A DNA stretch of 38,483 nucleotides, from the NCBI GenBank assembly GCA_017880805.1, contig JADGRP010000182.1:1-38483 (forward strand). The letters are read 5' to 3'. Below are positions 1 to 7,497 of the stretch, one piece after another (within the stretch, counting starts at the first letter, position 1; each line of letters starts with the position of its first letter). Position numbers and translations under genes: made by a program. The notes beneath the pieces are model-generated. The model saw only the letters and a list, made by a program, of their open reading frames with translations. It had not been told where the DNA came from and did no database searches. This stretch comes from Burkholderiales bacterium. Its GTDB lineage: Bacteria; Pseudomonadota; Gammaproteobacteria; Burkholderiales; Casimicrobiaceae.

Positions 1-1215
1 AGCGCCAAGTCCGATCCGGTGCTGCAAACGCAGCCGGACGAAAATTACGCGCGCGAAGTCATGCAGCTTTTTTCCATCGGCACCGTCATGCTCAACACCA
101 ATGGCACCGTGCAGTTGGGAATCGATGGCTTGCCGATTCCGACCTACAGCGAAGACACGGTCAAGGGCTTTGCCCTGGCTCTGTCAGGCTGGACCTACGC
201 CGCCCAGGACCAGACCAAGCCGTGGGTCTGGCTGTATCCCGACATCTGGGACCCCGATCCGGCCATCAGGACCGCCAAGGCATGCCCGGCGTGGACGAAC
301 GCGATGGAGCCGTGGTTGACAAACTACAGCTCTGCGGACGGGACGCGGACCATAGTCGGCCCGGCGCACGACACCGGGGTCAAGCAGTTGCTGGTCTATC
401 CGGGCGCAGTGTTCAGCACGCTGCCCGCCAATCAATCGCCGCTGACCGATCTCAACAACGTCATCGACAACATCTTCAACCATCCCAATGTGGGTCCGTT
501 CCTGGCGAAGCATCTGATTCAGCGCCTGGTGACGTCGAACCCCAGTCCACAATACATCCAGCGGGTGGCGCTGAAATTCAACAATAACGGCAGCGGTGTT
601 CGCGGCGACATGAAAGCGGTCGTCAGCGCAATCCTGCTCGACAGCGAGGCGCGCAGCCTGACCGTGGCCAGCCAGCCATCCTTCGGAAAGCTGACCGAGC
701 CGGTGGTTCGCTTCGTGCAGCTGCATCGCGCGTTCAACGCGAAACGTGCCAACGGCTATTACGACTTCTGGGATTTCGGCGCGCCGTCGGCGCTCGGCCA
801 GAGCCCGCTGCATGCTCCGTCGGTATTCAATTTCTATCATCCGGACTTCACGCCGGCAGGTCCGCTTCAGGTGACGAATCTTGTCGGTCCGGAGTTTGAA
901 ATCACCAACGCGTCGTCAGTCGCGGGATTTTCCGATTTCAGCAAATGGGGAATCATCAACGGCTTCGATCACTACAACACGGATCCCGGTCACAGAGTAT
1001 TGCCGGACTACAGCTATTACCTCGGGATTGCCGGAACACCGCAGGCGCTGATCGACGAGCTGGACATCGTGCTCTGCGCGGGAGGCATGAATCCAACGTA
1101 CAAGGCGCAGGTCGTGGCGTCCGTGGCCAAGGTCCCGGCAAATCAACCACTGGAGCGCCTCAACATGGCGCTCTGGCTGATCATCAATTCACCTGACTAT
1201 TCGGTGCAGAAGTAG
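1..1215 (+). CDS. DUF1800 family protein (N-terminus outside window)
   Basis: The frame is open from base 1, so this is the C-terminal 404 residues of a longer protein. The opening part reads PDENYAREVMQLFSIGT, the hallmark block of DUF1800 proteins (usually PDENYARELLQLFTLG). Further on come HPNVGPFLAKHLIQRLVTSNPSP and SPLHAPSVFNFYHPDF, also typical of the family. The biochemical role of DUF1800 is not known; members are usually exported and encoded next to a DUF1501 gene, as here, where the next gene starts 3 bases after the stop. That spacing indicates one operon and probably translational coupling. The missing N-terminus would carry any export signal. Family assignment is firm; function is unknown. 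Confidence 0.9.
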   Translation, partial: SAKSDPVLQTQPDENYAREVMQLFSIGTVMLNTNGTVQLGIDGLPIPTYSEDTVKGFALALSGWTYAAQDQTKPWVWLYPDIWDPDPAIRTAKACPAWTNAMEPWLTNYSSADGTRTIVGPAHDTGVKQLLVYPGAVFSTLPANQSPLTDLNNVIDNIFNHPNVGPFLAKHLIQRLVTSNPSPQYIQRVALKFNNNGSGVRGDMKAVVSAILLDSEARSLTVASQPSFGKLTEPVVRFVQLHRAFNAKRANGYYDFWDFGAPSALGQSPLHAPSVFNFYHPDFTPAGPLQVTNLVGPEFEITNASSVAGFSDFSKWGIINGFDHYNTDPGHRVLPDYSYYLGIAGTPQALIDELDIVLCAGGMNPTYKAQVVASVAKVPANQPLERLNMALWLIINSPDYSVQK

Positions 1216-1218
1216 GGG

Positions 1219-2697
1219 ATGGTGATGCGACATTTCGACATCCGGAAAATGAAGCGCCGGCAGTTCCTGAAGCTCCTCGGGGGGATCACGGCGGCGCCGC
1301 TGATGAGCCAGCTCAGCGAGCTCGCTTATGGCGCGGGGCCATTCAACGACTATCGGGCGCTCGTCTGCGTATTCCTGTTCGGCGGCAATGACTCGCACAA
1401 CATGATCGTGCCGCTGGATGGGCGATATGCGACGTACGCAGCCAATCGCGGTCCGCTCGCCCTTCCGTTGGCCAATCTGCAGGCCAACGCGGTCACGGAC
1501 TCGGTCCAGGGCAGTTTCGGCCTGCATCCGCGAATGACGCAGACACGCGCCCTGTTCAACTCAGGCAAGGCGGCGGTGCTCTCCAACGTCGGCGTGCTGC
1601 TGCGCCCGACCACGAAGGCCGACTACACGAGCAAGAACCAATTGCCGCCCCAGCTTTTTTCGCACTCCGACATGCAGGATCACTGGGAGACGAGCTACCC
1701 GCAAGCGCCTGTCAACGATGGCTGGGGCGGGCGTCTGGCCGATCTAATCTTTACCGCCAACACGGGGCAGCTTTCGGTGTCCATTTCCACGGCCAGCTCA
1801 GGCGTGTTTCTGAAGGGCAACACGGCCGTCGCGCATCAAATCGGTACGTACAACGCGGCTTCGCCAGGGACGCCGATCGTGCAGCGCATTCGTGCCTGGC
1901 GCGATTGGGATACCAATGGCGCGAACCCGCAGGCGGTCTACGGCAACGGCATCACCATGGCACGCGCCAACAAACTGGAAGACCAGTTCGGCGATGTGGC
2001 CACGCGCTCGGTGGATATCAACGACCTCATTCTGAATGCCCTTTACACGGGCCCCGACCAGAACGGCAACTACACGCAAAAAACGACGATCAACACGGTC
2101 TTCCCGACCGGCAATCCGCTCGGCGCGCAGCTTCGCTCGGTGGCCATGATGATTGCCGCGCGCCAGGCGCTGGGTGTCAAGCGCCAGATCTTCTTCGTGT
2201 CGGTCGGCGGCAGCTTCGACAATCACAGCGACCAGTTCGACGCGAGCGGCAGCGCCATTCAGCCTCCTACGGACGCTCCGCTGATCCTGTATGGAAAACA
2301 TGCCGATTCGCTTGGGCAGCTCGATGCCGGTCTCAAGGCCTTCTATGACGCGACGGTTGAGCTTGGCGTCCGGAGCAACGTGACAACGTTCACGGAATCC
2401 GACTTCGGTCGCACGCTCACCTCCAATGGCAAGGGCTCGGATCATGGCTGGGGCTCGCATCATCTGGTGATGGGCGGGGCGACAAACGGCGGCAAGATCT
2501 TCGGGACGTTTCACAACATGCAGGTCGGCGCCGGCAATCCGGCAGACGCAGGGCAAGGGCGGCTGATACCTTCGTACTCGGTCGATCAGTATGCAGCGAC
2601 CTTGTCCAAGTGGATGGGGGCGAATGCGGGCGACCTGAATACCGTGTTTCCCAACCTGCACAATTTCCCCGTGACGGACCTGGGGTTCCTGACCTAG
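1219..2697 (+). CDS. DUF1501 family protein with Tat-type signal
   Basis: A 492-residue protein. The N-terminus contains KRRQFLKLLGG at about residues 13-23, a good twin-arginine (Tat) motif, followed by a hydrophobic stretch and a likely cleavage site near ELAYGAG. Tat export suggests folding, perhaps with a metal, before reaching the periplasm. DUF1501 is distantly related to the alkaline phosphatase/sulfatase superfamily; family marks seen here are GGNDSHNM near residue 55, GGSFDNHSDQ, ESDFGRTLTSNG and DHGWGSHHLVMGG. No substrate is established for the family. It follows the DUF1800 gene with a 3-base gap. A second Met three codons in (MRHFDI) is an alternative start. Family identification is firm; a hydrolase role is only an inference from the superfamily. 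Confidence 0.92.
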   Translation: MVMRHFDIRKMKRRQFLKLLGGITAAPLMSQLSELAYGAGPFNDYRALVCVFLFGGNDSHNMIVPLDGRYATYAANRGPLALPLANLQANAVTDSVQGSFGLHPRMTQTRALFNSGKAAVLSNVGVLLRPTTKADYTSKNQLPPQLFSHSDMQDHWETSYPQAPVNDGWGGRLADLIFTANTGQLSVSISTASSGVFLKGNTAVAHQIGTYNAASPGTPIVQRIRAWRDWDTNGANPQAVYGNGITMARANKLEDQFGDVATRSVDINDLILNALYTGPDQNGNYTQKTTINTVFPTGNPLGAQLRSVAMMIAARQALGVKRQIFFVSVGGSFDNHSDQFDASGSAIQPPTDAPLILYGKHADSLGQLDAGLKAFYDATVELGVRSNVTTFTESDFGRTLTSNGKGSDHGWGSHHLVMGGATNGGKIFGTFHNMQVGAGNPADAGQGRLIPSYSVDQYAATLSKWMGANAGDLNTVFPNLHNFPVTDLGFLT

Positions 2698-2936
2698 GAA
2701 CGGTTGCTGCCGTCCCGAAAGCAAGTACATTTCGGCGTCCACGCAGTCTGCGCCTGCGCCGATGTTCCAACGCCGCCAGACGGCGTTCACCCTTCCCGTA
2801 ATCTCAAGATAGAAATCGCTTTGCTCCGGCGGGAATAAACGCGACCGGCATCGAGTAACGTCAATAGGCGACAAGATCGCTCAAGGGGACGCATATCGGG
2901 CTGCCCGCATTTTCCATGTTCACCTAGGAGATTGAC

Positions 2937-4175
2937 ATGCTTCGCAATTTTCGACCCTGGCTGGTCCGAGCGGCATTCGGCGCGCTGGCCTTCGCATTCG
3001 CTTTCGGTGCCGCGGCTGCCGGATCCAAGGCTTACGTCGGCAACTTCAAGGACAACACCGTCAGCGTCATCGACACCGGCACGGGGGCAGTGATCGCCAC
3101 GGTTCCGGTCGTGGCCGGACCGCACGGTATGGGTGTCACGCCGGACGGCCGTACCGTTTACGTCAGCGGCGAAGACTCGTCGGACGTCAGCGTGATCGAC
3201 ACCGCAACCGATCGCGTCACCGGCACGATCAACGTCGGCAAGACACCGCACGGCATGGCGATGGCGCCGGATGGGCGGCTGCTGCTGGTCGGCATCTACG
3301 GCGAGGACAAAGTCGCCTTTGTCGACACCGCGACGCAACAGGTCGTTGCGTCGGTGCCGGTAGCCAAGCCGCACACGATTTCGATCCGGCCGGACGGCAG
3401 GTTTGCATACGTTTCATCGCAGGAGCCGGGTAAGTTTGCGCTCATGGTCGTCGACCTCGCCACGCACATGGTCGTCCGCACCTTGCCGCTGGAAAAGACC
3501 CCGCGGGATCTCGAATTCGGCTACGACGGCAAGGCGCTGTATTTCACGATGGCCGGCGTCAACGCCGTTCAGGTGCTCGACCCTGCATCGGACAAGATCG
3601 TTGCCGAGATCCCGACCGGCGCCTCGCCGCACATCGCGAACTTCTTCCGCGGTGCGCCCGCCGGCACGGTGGTCGTGCAGGGACCGGGCGAGCTCACGCT
3701 TTTCAATCCGGCAACGAATGCAGTGCTCCGCTCGATCGCGGTTGGCAAACAGCCGCATTGGGTCGCCGCGACCGGCGACGGCAAGAGCGCTTACGTGACC
3801 AATGAAGGCTCGAACGACGTGACCGTTGTCGATCTGACGACCGGTCAAACCAAAGCGATTCACGTGGGTAACGCGCCGCGCAAGGTTGTCGTTCAGCGAG
3901 CAGCGCCTAATACCGCGGCCGCCGGCGCAAGAATCTCCATCGCCAACTTTGCTTTTGCGCCGCCGGAAATTACGGTCGTCGCCGGTCAGAGCGTCACCTG
4001 GGCCAACGACGACGGTGCGCCGCACGGGCTCATGTACAAAGATGGCGCCAAAGGCACAGACCTGTTGCTGCCTGGGAAAAGCTTCAGCCGGACCTTCGAC
4101 AAGCCTGGCACGTACGACTATGCGTGCTCGGTGCATCCTTACATGATGGGAAAGGTGATAGTGAGCGCCAGATGA
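2937..4175 (+). CDS. secreted YVTN beta-propeller protein with C-terminal cupredoxin domain
   Basis: A 412-residue protein with a Sec-type signal peptide (hydrophobic run ending AFGAAAAG near residue 28). Residues about 30-320 form a beta-propeller of YncE/YVTN type, with repeated blocks such as TPDGRTVYVSGEDSSDVSVID, APDGRLLLVG, RPDGRFAYVSS and GDGKSAYVTNEGSNDVTVVD. Residues about 330-412 form a plastocyanin-like cupredoxin domain. His363 in APHGL and Cys397, His400 and Met403 in CSVHPYM match a type 1 copper site. The start is supported by AGGAG at 2926-2930, 6 bases upstream. The fusion suggests a periplasmic copper redox protein or copper-dependent sensor; the partner is unknown. A palindrome 10 bases past the stop may end the transcript. 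Confidence 0.9.
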   Translation: MLRNFRPWLVRAAFGALAFAFAFGAAAAGSKAYVGNFKDNTVSVIDTGTGAVIATVPVVAGPHGMGVTPDGRTVYVSGEDSSDVSVIDTATDRVTGTINVGKTPHGMAMAPDGRLLLVGIYGEDKVAFVDTATQQVVASVPVAKPHTISIRPDGRFAYVSSQEPGKFALMVVDLATHMVVRTLPLEKTPRDLEFGYDGKALYFTMAGVNAVQVLDPASDKIVAEIPTGASPHIANFFRGAPAGTVVVQGPGELTLFNPATNAVLRSIAVGKQPHWVAATGDGKSAYVTNEGSNDVTVVDLTTGQTKAIHVGNAPRKVVVQRAAPNTAAAGARISIANFAFAPPEITVVAGQSVTWANDDGAPHGLMYKDGAKGTDLLLPGKSFSRTFDKPGTYDYACSVHPYMMGKVIVSAR

Positions 4176-4185
4176 GCTGAATTTC

Positions 4186-4216
4186 CGAGGGCGGAACAGC
4201 GCCCATCTCGCCCTCG
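4186..4216 (+). terminator. GC-rich hairpin after the propeller-cupredoxin gene
   Basis: A perfect 8-base inverted repeat, CGAGGGCG at 4186-4193 and CGCCCTCG at 4209-4216, with a 15-base loop, begins 10 bases after the stop codon. There is no run of T after it, so it is at best a weak intrinsic terminator or an mRNA 3'-end stabiliser. Confidence 0.4.
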
Positions 4217-4321
4217 TAGAAGTCGAGTCCTGCCGCAGCGCGCGCCGCGCGCGAGAATCGTCGATCGGTTTCGAGATAGAATCGAAGCAGTTTATCCGCC
4301 AAGGCGATTCGGGATGGGGCG

Positions 4322-5953
4322 ATGACAGCGGCACAGCTATTCGTCAAGTGTCTGGAGAACGAAGGTGTCGAATTCATCTTCGGCGTGCCGGGCGAAGAGA
4401 ATATCGACATCATGGACGCGCTGCTCGAAAGTCCGATCGCATTCGTCACCACGCATCACGAGCAGGGCGCGGCTTTCATGGCCGACGTCTACGGACGGCT
4501 GACCGGCAGGGCGGGCGTGTGCATGTCGACCCTCGGCCCGGGCGCAACCAATCTGATTACCGGCGTCGCGGACGCCAACATGGACCGCGCGCCGATCGTC
4601 GCCATCGCCGGCCAGGGCGCCACCACGCGCCTGCACAAGGAAAGTCATCAGATTCTCGATCTGGTGAACATGTTTCATCCGATCACCAAGTATGTGGCGC
4701 AAATTCTCGAGCCGGAAATCGTTCCGGAGATCGTCCGCAAGGCATTCAAGGTCGCCCAGACCGAGAAACCGGGAGCAGCGTTCATCGACTTCCCGGAAAA
4801 CATCGCGGAAATGAACGTCGACAAGACGCCGATCAAGGTGCAAACCGCGTACACGTCGATCGCTCCCGACCGCAAGCTCGATCAGGCCGCGGCGATCATC
4901 TCCAAAGCGAAATTTCCGGTGATCCTCGCCGGCAATGGCGTGATCCGGCAGAACGCGGCGGAATCGCTGGTGACCTTTGCCGAGGTCCTGCGCATCCCGG
5001 TGGCCAACACCTTCATGGCCAAGGGTGTCATGCCATTCAACAACGATCTCTCGCTGGGCACGATCGGATTGAAGGCGCGCGACCTGCCCTGGTTCGCCTT
5101 TGAAAAGGCCGATGTCGTGATTTGCGTCGGCTACGACATGGTCGAGTATCACCCGGAAATGTGGAATCCGGACGGTGACAAGATCATTGTCCACATCGAC
5201 GCCATGCCGGCCGAAGTCGACGCGCGCTACATCCTCGCGGTGGGAGTGCTGGGAGACATTGCGCTAACGCTCAGAGCGATCGCGCTCCGCGCGACGCCGC
5301 AGAAGAGCGCCCCGTTCCAGGCCGTGCGCACGGCGATCATCGACGATCGTTCGGCGTACGCCCACGACGACGGCTTTCCCGTCAAGCCGCAGAAAATTGT
5401 CTGGGACCTCCGCGAAGTCCTGGATCCGGACGACATCGTCATCTCGGACGTAGGCGCGCACAAGATGTGGATGTCTCGCATGTACCGCGCGGAGCGCCCC
5501 AACACCTGCATCATCTCCAACGGTTTCGCGTCGATGGGCATCGCCCTTCCGGGAGCGATCGCCGCCAAGCTCGCGTATCCCGATCGCAAAATCGTCGCAG
5601 TCACGGGTGACGGCGGGTTCATGATGAATTCGCAGGAGATCGAAACCGCGTTGCGCATGAAGACGTCCATCGTGGTGCTCATCTGGACCGATTCCGAATA
5701 CGGGCTTATCACCTGGCACCAGTTGCGGCATTTCGGGCGGCCGAGCCACATCGGTTTCAAGAATCCCGATTTCGTGAAGTACGCCGAAAGCTTCGGAGCC
5801 AAAGGCTACCGCATCGCCAAATGCGCCGATCTCGTCCCAACGCTCAGGCACGCGCTTGCCGACGACACCGTGTCGATCATCGATTGTCCGGTCGATTACT
5901 CGGAAAACATGAAGCTCACCCAGCGGCTCAAGGATCTGAAATCGCCGCTGTGA
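4322..5953 (+). CDS. alsS: acetolactate synthase-like ThDP-dependent enzyme (AlsS type)
   Basis: A 543-residue ThDP enzyme with the normal three-domain order. The N-terminal pyrimidine-binding domain has the catalytic Glu47 in HHEQGAAFMADVYGRLTG. A central domain spans about 190-330. The C-terminal diphosphate-binding domain has GDGG at 429-432 and a second metal ligand Asp457 in IWTDSEYGL, 27 residues later. The IWxDxxY pattern matches the catabolic, FAD-independent AlsS/BudB group better than anabolic IlvB, which has an NN or ND motif. These enzymes join two pyruvates into 2-acetolactate. Neither an ilvH/ilvN regulatory subunit nor an acetolactate decarboxylase gene lies nearby, so the real substrate could be another 2-oxo acid. 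The ribosome site upstream (GGGG) is weak. The family is firm and the exact reaction less so. Confidence 0.85.
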   Translation: MTAAQLFVKCLENEGVEFIFGVPGEENIDIMDALLESPIAFVTTHHEQGAAFMADVYGRLTGRAGVCMSTLGPGATNLITGVADANMDRAPIVAIAGQGATTRLHKESHQILDLVNMFHPITKYVAQILEPEIVPEIVRKAFKVAQTEKPGAAFIDFPENIAEMNVDKTPIKVQTAYTSIAPDRKLDQAAAIISKAKFPVILAGNGVIRQNAAESLVTFAEVLRIPVANTFMAKGVMPFNNDLSLGTIGLKARDLPWFAFEKADVVICVGYDMVEYHPEMWNPDGDKIIVHIDAMPAEVDARYILAVGVLGDIALTLRAIALRATPQKSAPFQAVRTAIIDDRSAYAHDDGFPVKPQKIVWDLREVLDPDDIVISDVGAHKMWMSRMYRAERPNTCIISNGFASMGIALPGAIAAKLAYPDRKIVAVTGDGGFMMNSQEIETALRMKTSIVVLIWTDSEYGLITWHQLRHFGRPSHIGFKNPDFVKYAESFGAKGYRIAKCADLVPTLRHALADDTVSIIDCPVDYSENMKLTQRLKDLKSPL

Positions 5954-5990
5954 TGTCGGCAGAGAAGAGGCTTTTCACTGGAATCCGCTC

Positions 5991-6098
5991 ATGAAAATCA
6001 CGGCCGCGCCGCTCTACGCGATGCAGACGAACATGCGGCTTGATTCGCGCGGATGCAAGCTGATCGTGCGGCGCGCACGTGGAGCGGCGGGAAATTGA
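5991..6098 (+). CDS. possible 35-residue leader ORF ahead of the LysR gene
   Basis: An ATG-started frame of 35 codons ends one base before the LysR start codon at 6100. The peptide begins MKITAAPLYAMQ and ends with a basic tail (VRRARGAAGN). There is no good ribosome site upstream, and nothing identifies it as a known peptide. The opening resembles the N-terminus of enolase-superfamily (mandelate racemase/muconate lactonizing) enzymes, so it could equally be a gene remnant. It is listed because its position would allow translational coupling to the regulator. Low confidence that it is translated. Confidence 0.2.
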   Translation: MKITAAPLYAMQTNMRLDSRGCKLIVRRARGAAGN

Positions 6099-6099
6099 T

Positions 6100-7014
6100 A
6101 TGGAGCTCAATCACCTTCAATCGTTCATCGCCGTCGCCAAGCTTGGCCATCTGACGCGCGCTGCCGAGACCCTGCACTTGAGCCAACCCGCGCTGTCGGG
6201 ACAGATCAAGGCGCTCGAGGAAAACCTGGGCGTGACGCTGTTCGAGCGCTCCTCGTCGGGAATGTCGCTCACCACGTCGGGACGACGGTTGCTCGAGGAC
6301 GCGCAACGGGTCATCGACGCGGTGGAGCAGCTCAAGCACGCTGCGCAACGTCTTCGTGGCCTGACGACCGGCACCATCAAGCTCGGTACGGTGCTGGAGC
6401 CTTCCACACTGCAATTGGGCGAGATGCTTGCTCTCGCCTTCGAGCGTCATCCGCAACTCGAGCTCGAGCTGCACCAGGTTCTGTCCAGCGACGCGCTCGT
6501 CGGCGTGCGCAACGGCACCCTCGACGCGAGTTTCTACTTCGGGCACCAGCCTGCATCGGATCTGGACGCTGTCGCGCTGCGTGAGATTACCTACCGCGTC
6601 ACCTTTCCCATTGCTTGGGCCGACGAGCTCATGACTGCACCGTGGGAAGTTGTTGCTGAGCGGCCGTGGATCATTACGCCCGAGCACAGCTCCCACCGAG
6701 CACTGGTCATGGAACTTTTCCACGATCGTTCTGCGCTGCCGGCAAGACTCGTCGAGGCGGATACCGAACCCGTGATTATCAACCTGGTCGAATCGCAGGT
6801 CGGCGTGAGCCTGGTGCGCGAAGAGCTTGCTTCGGCATCCGCCAAAGCCGGGCGCGTTGCTATCTGGCCGGGAGCAAGCGCGACCACGAAGCTCTGGCTC
6901 GTCCATGACGCCAAACGTAGCACCGATCCGCTGTTGCAGGCGCTGTTGGAGGTGCTCTACGCGATCTGGCCGGGCTCGGAGAAAGTCAAAGCGATTGCGC
7001 CGGACGGCATGTAG
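6100..7014 (+). CDS. LysR family transcriptional regulator
   Basis: A 304-residue LysR-type regulator. The N-terminal winged helix-turn-helix covers about residues 1-60 (MELNHLQSFIAVAKLGHLTRAAE, then LSQPALSGQIKALEENLG and LFERSSSGMSLT). The remainder is a periplasmic-binding-protein-like effector domain. The start is set at the ATG at 6100, because LysR proteins begin at or within a few residues of this MELNHLQ block; an in-frame GTG at 6079 would add seven residues. It lies 146 bases downstream of the AlsS-like gene on the same strand, rather than divergent from its target as is usual for the family. Control of the AlsS-like gene is therefore possible but not shown. The effector is unknown. 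Confidence 0.92.
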   Translation: MELNHLQSFIAVAKLGHLTRAAETLHLSQPALSGQIKALEENLGVTLFERSSSGMSLTTSGRRLLEDAQRVIDAVEQLKHAAQRLRGLTTGTIKLGTVLEPSTLQLGEMLALAFERHPQLELELHQVLSSDALVGVRNGTLDASFYFGHQPASDLDAVALREITYRVTFPIAWADELMTAPWEVVAERPWIITPEHSSHRALVMELFHDRSALPARLVEADTEPVIINLVESQVGVSLVREELASASAKAGRVAIWPGASATTKLWLVHDAKRSTDPLLQALLEVLYAIWPGSEKVKAIAPDGM

Positions 7015-7239
7015 AGCCCACGCATTCCGCATGTGGTAGGCGATACCAAGCGGGACTCGCGCCCGCCGGGCATGCCGGTTCATCCTACAACGGCTTAGGA
7101 CTCCGGCTGATTGTCTCCGAGTAGGTGCAGAAGTAGCCTTGCTACCGTGACCTGATCGCGCGCGAGGTCCGTCCGGTCACCGCAGTTTTCCGCTCGCGCC
7201 CCGCGATACCGCTTTTTAACGAAGGAACTGGAGTGAACC

Positions 7240-7416
7240 ATGAACAAGGATCAGATCAAGGGCCGTGTCGAAGAGGCCAAGGGCAAAGTCAAGGAAATCG
7301 CCGGCAAGGCCGTAGGCAACGCGCGAGTCGAAGCCGAGGGTGGTATTGAGCAGATCGCCGGCAAGGTCCAAAAAACGTACGGCGACGCAAAGAACGAGGC
7401 CGGAAAGTCACGCTAG
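7240..7416 (+). CDS. CsbD family stress-response protein
   Basis: A short 58-residue protein, MNKDQIKGRVEEAKGKVKEI at the start, with the repeated KGKVKE(I)AGKxxG / IAGKVQKTYGDAKNEAGK pattern that defines the CsbD family. It is highly charged and predicted to be helical and hydrophilic, with no signal peptide. CsbD proteins are abundant under general stress in many bacteria, but their molecular action is unknown. GGAG at 7230-7233 sits 6 bases before the ATG and supports this start. A strong intrinsic terminator follows 6 bases after the stop, so this is likely a monocistronic and highly expressed gene. Confidence 0.93.
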   Translation: MNKDQIKGRVEEAKGKVKEIAGKAVGNARVEAEGGIEQIAGKVQKTYGDAKNEAGKSR

Positions 7417-7422
7417 GCTGGG

Positions 7423-7450
7423 TGCCGTCCCTTCGGCGGACGGCAATTTT
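7423..7450 (+). terminator. rho-independent terminator after the CsbD gene
   Basis: A perfect 8-base stem, TGCCGTCC at 7423-7430 and GGACGGCA at 7438-7445, closes a 7-base loop (CTTCGGC) and is followed by AATTTT. It starts 7 bases beyond the CsbD stop. This is the clearest intrinsic terminator in the window. Confidence 0.82.
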
Positions 7451-7497
7451 GAGAGCCGCCATCGATCGTTAGGGGACCGGAAAGGCCGAACGACGAA

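Noticed and set aside
4322-5953. Anabolic acetolactate synthase (IlvB/IlvI)
   Set aside because: There is no adjacent ilvH/ilvN, and the second metal motif is WTDSEY, as in AlsS-type enzymes.
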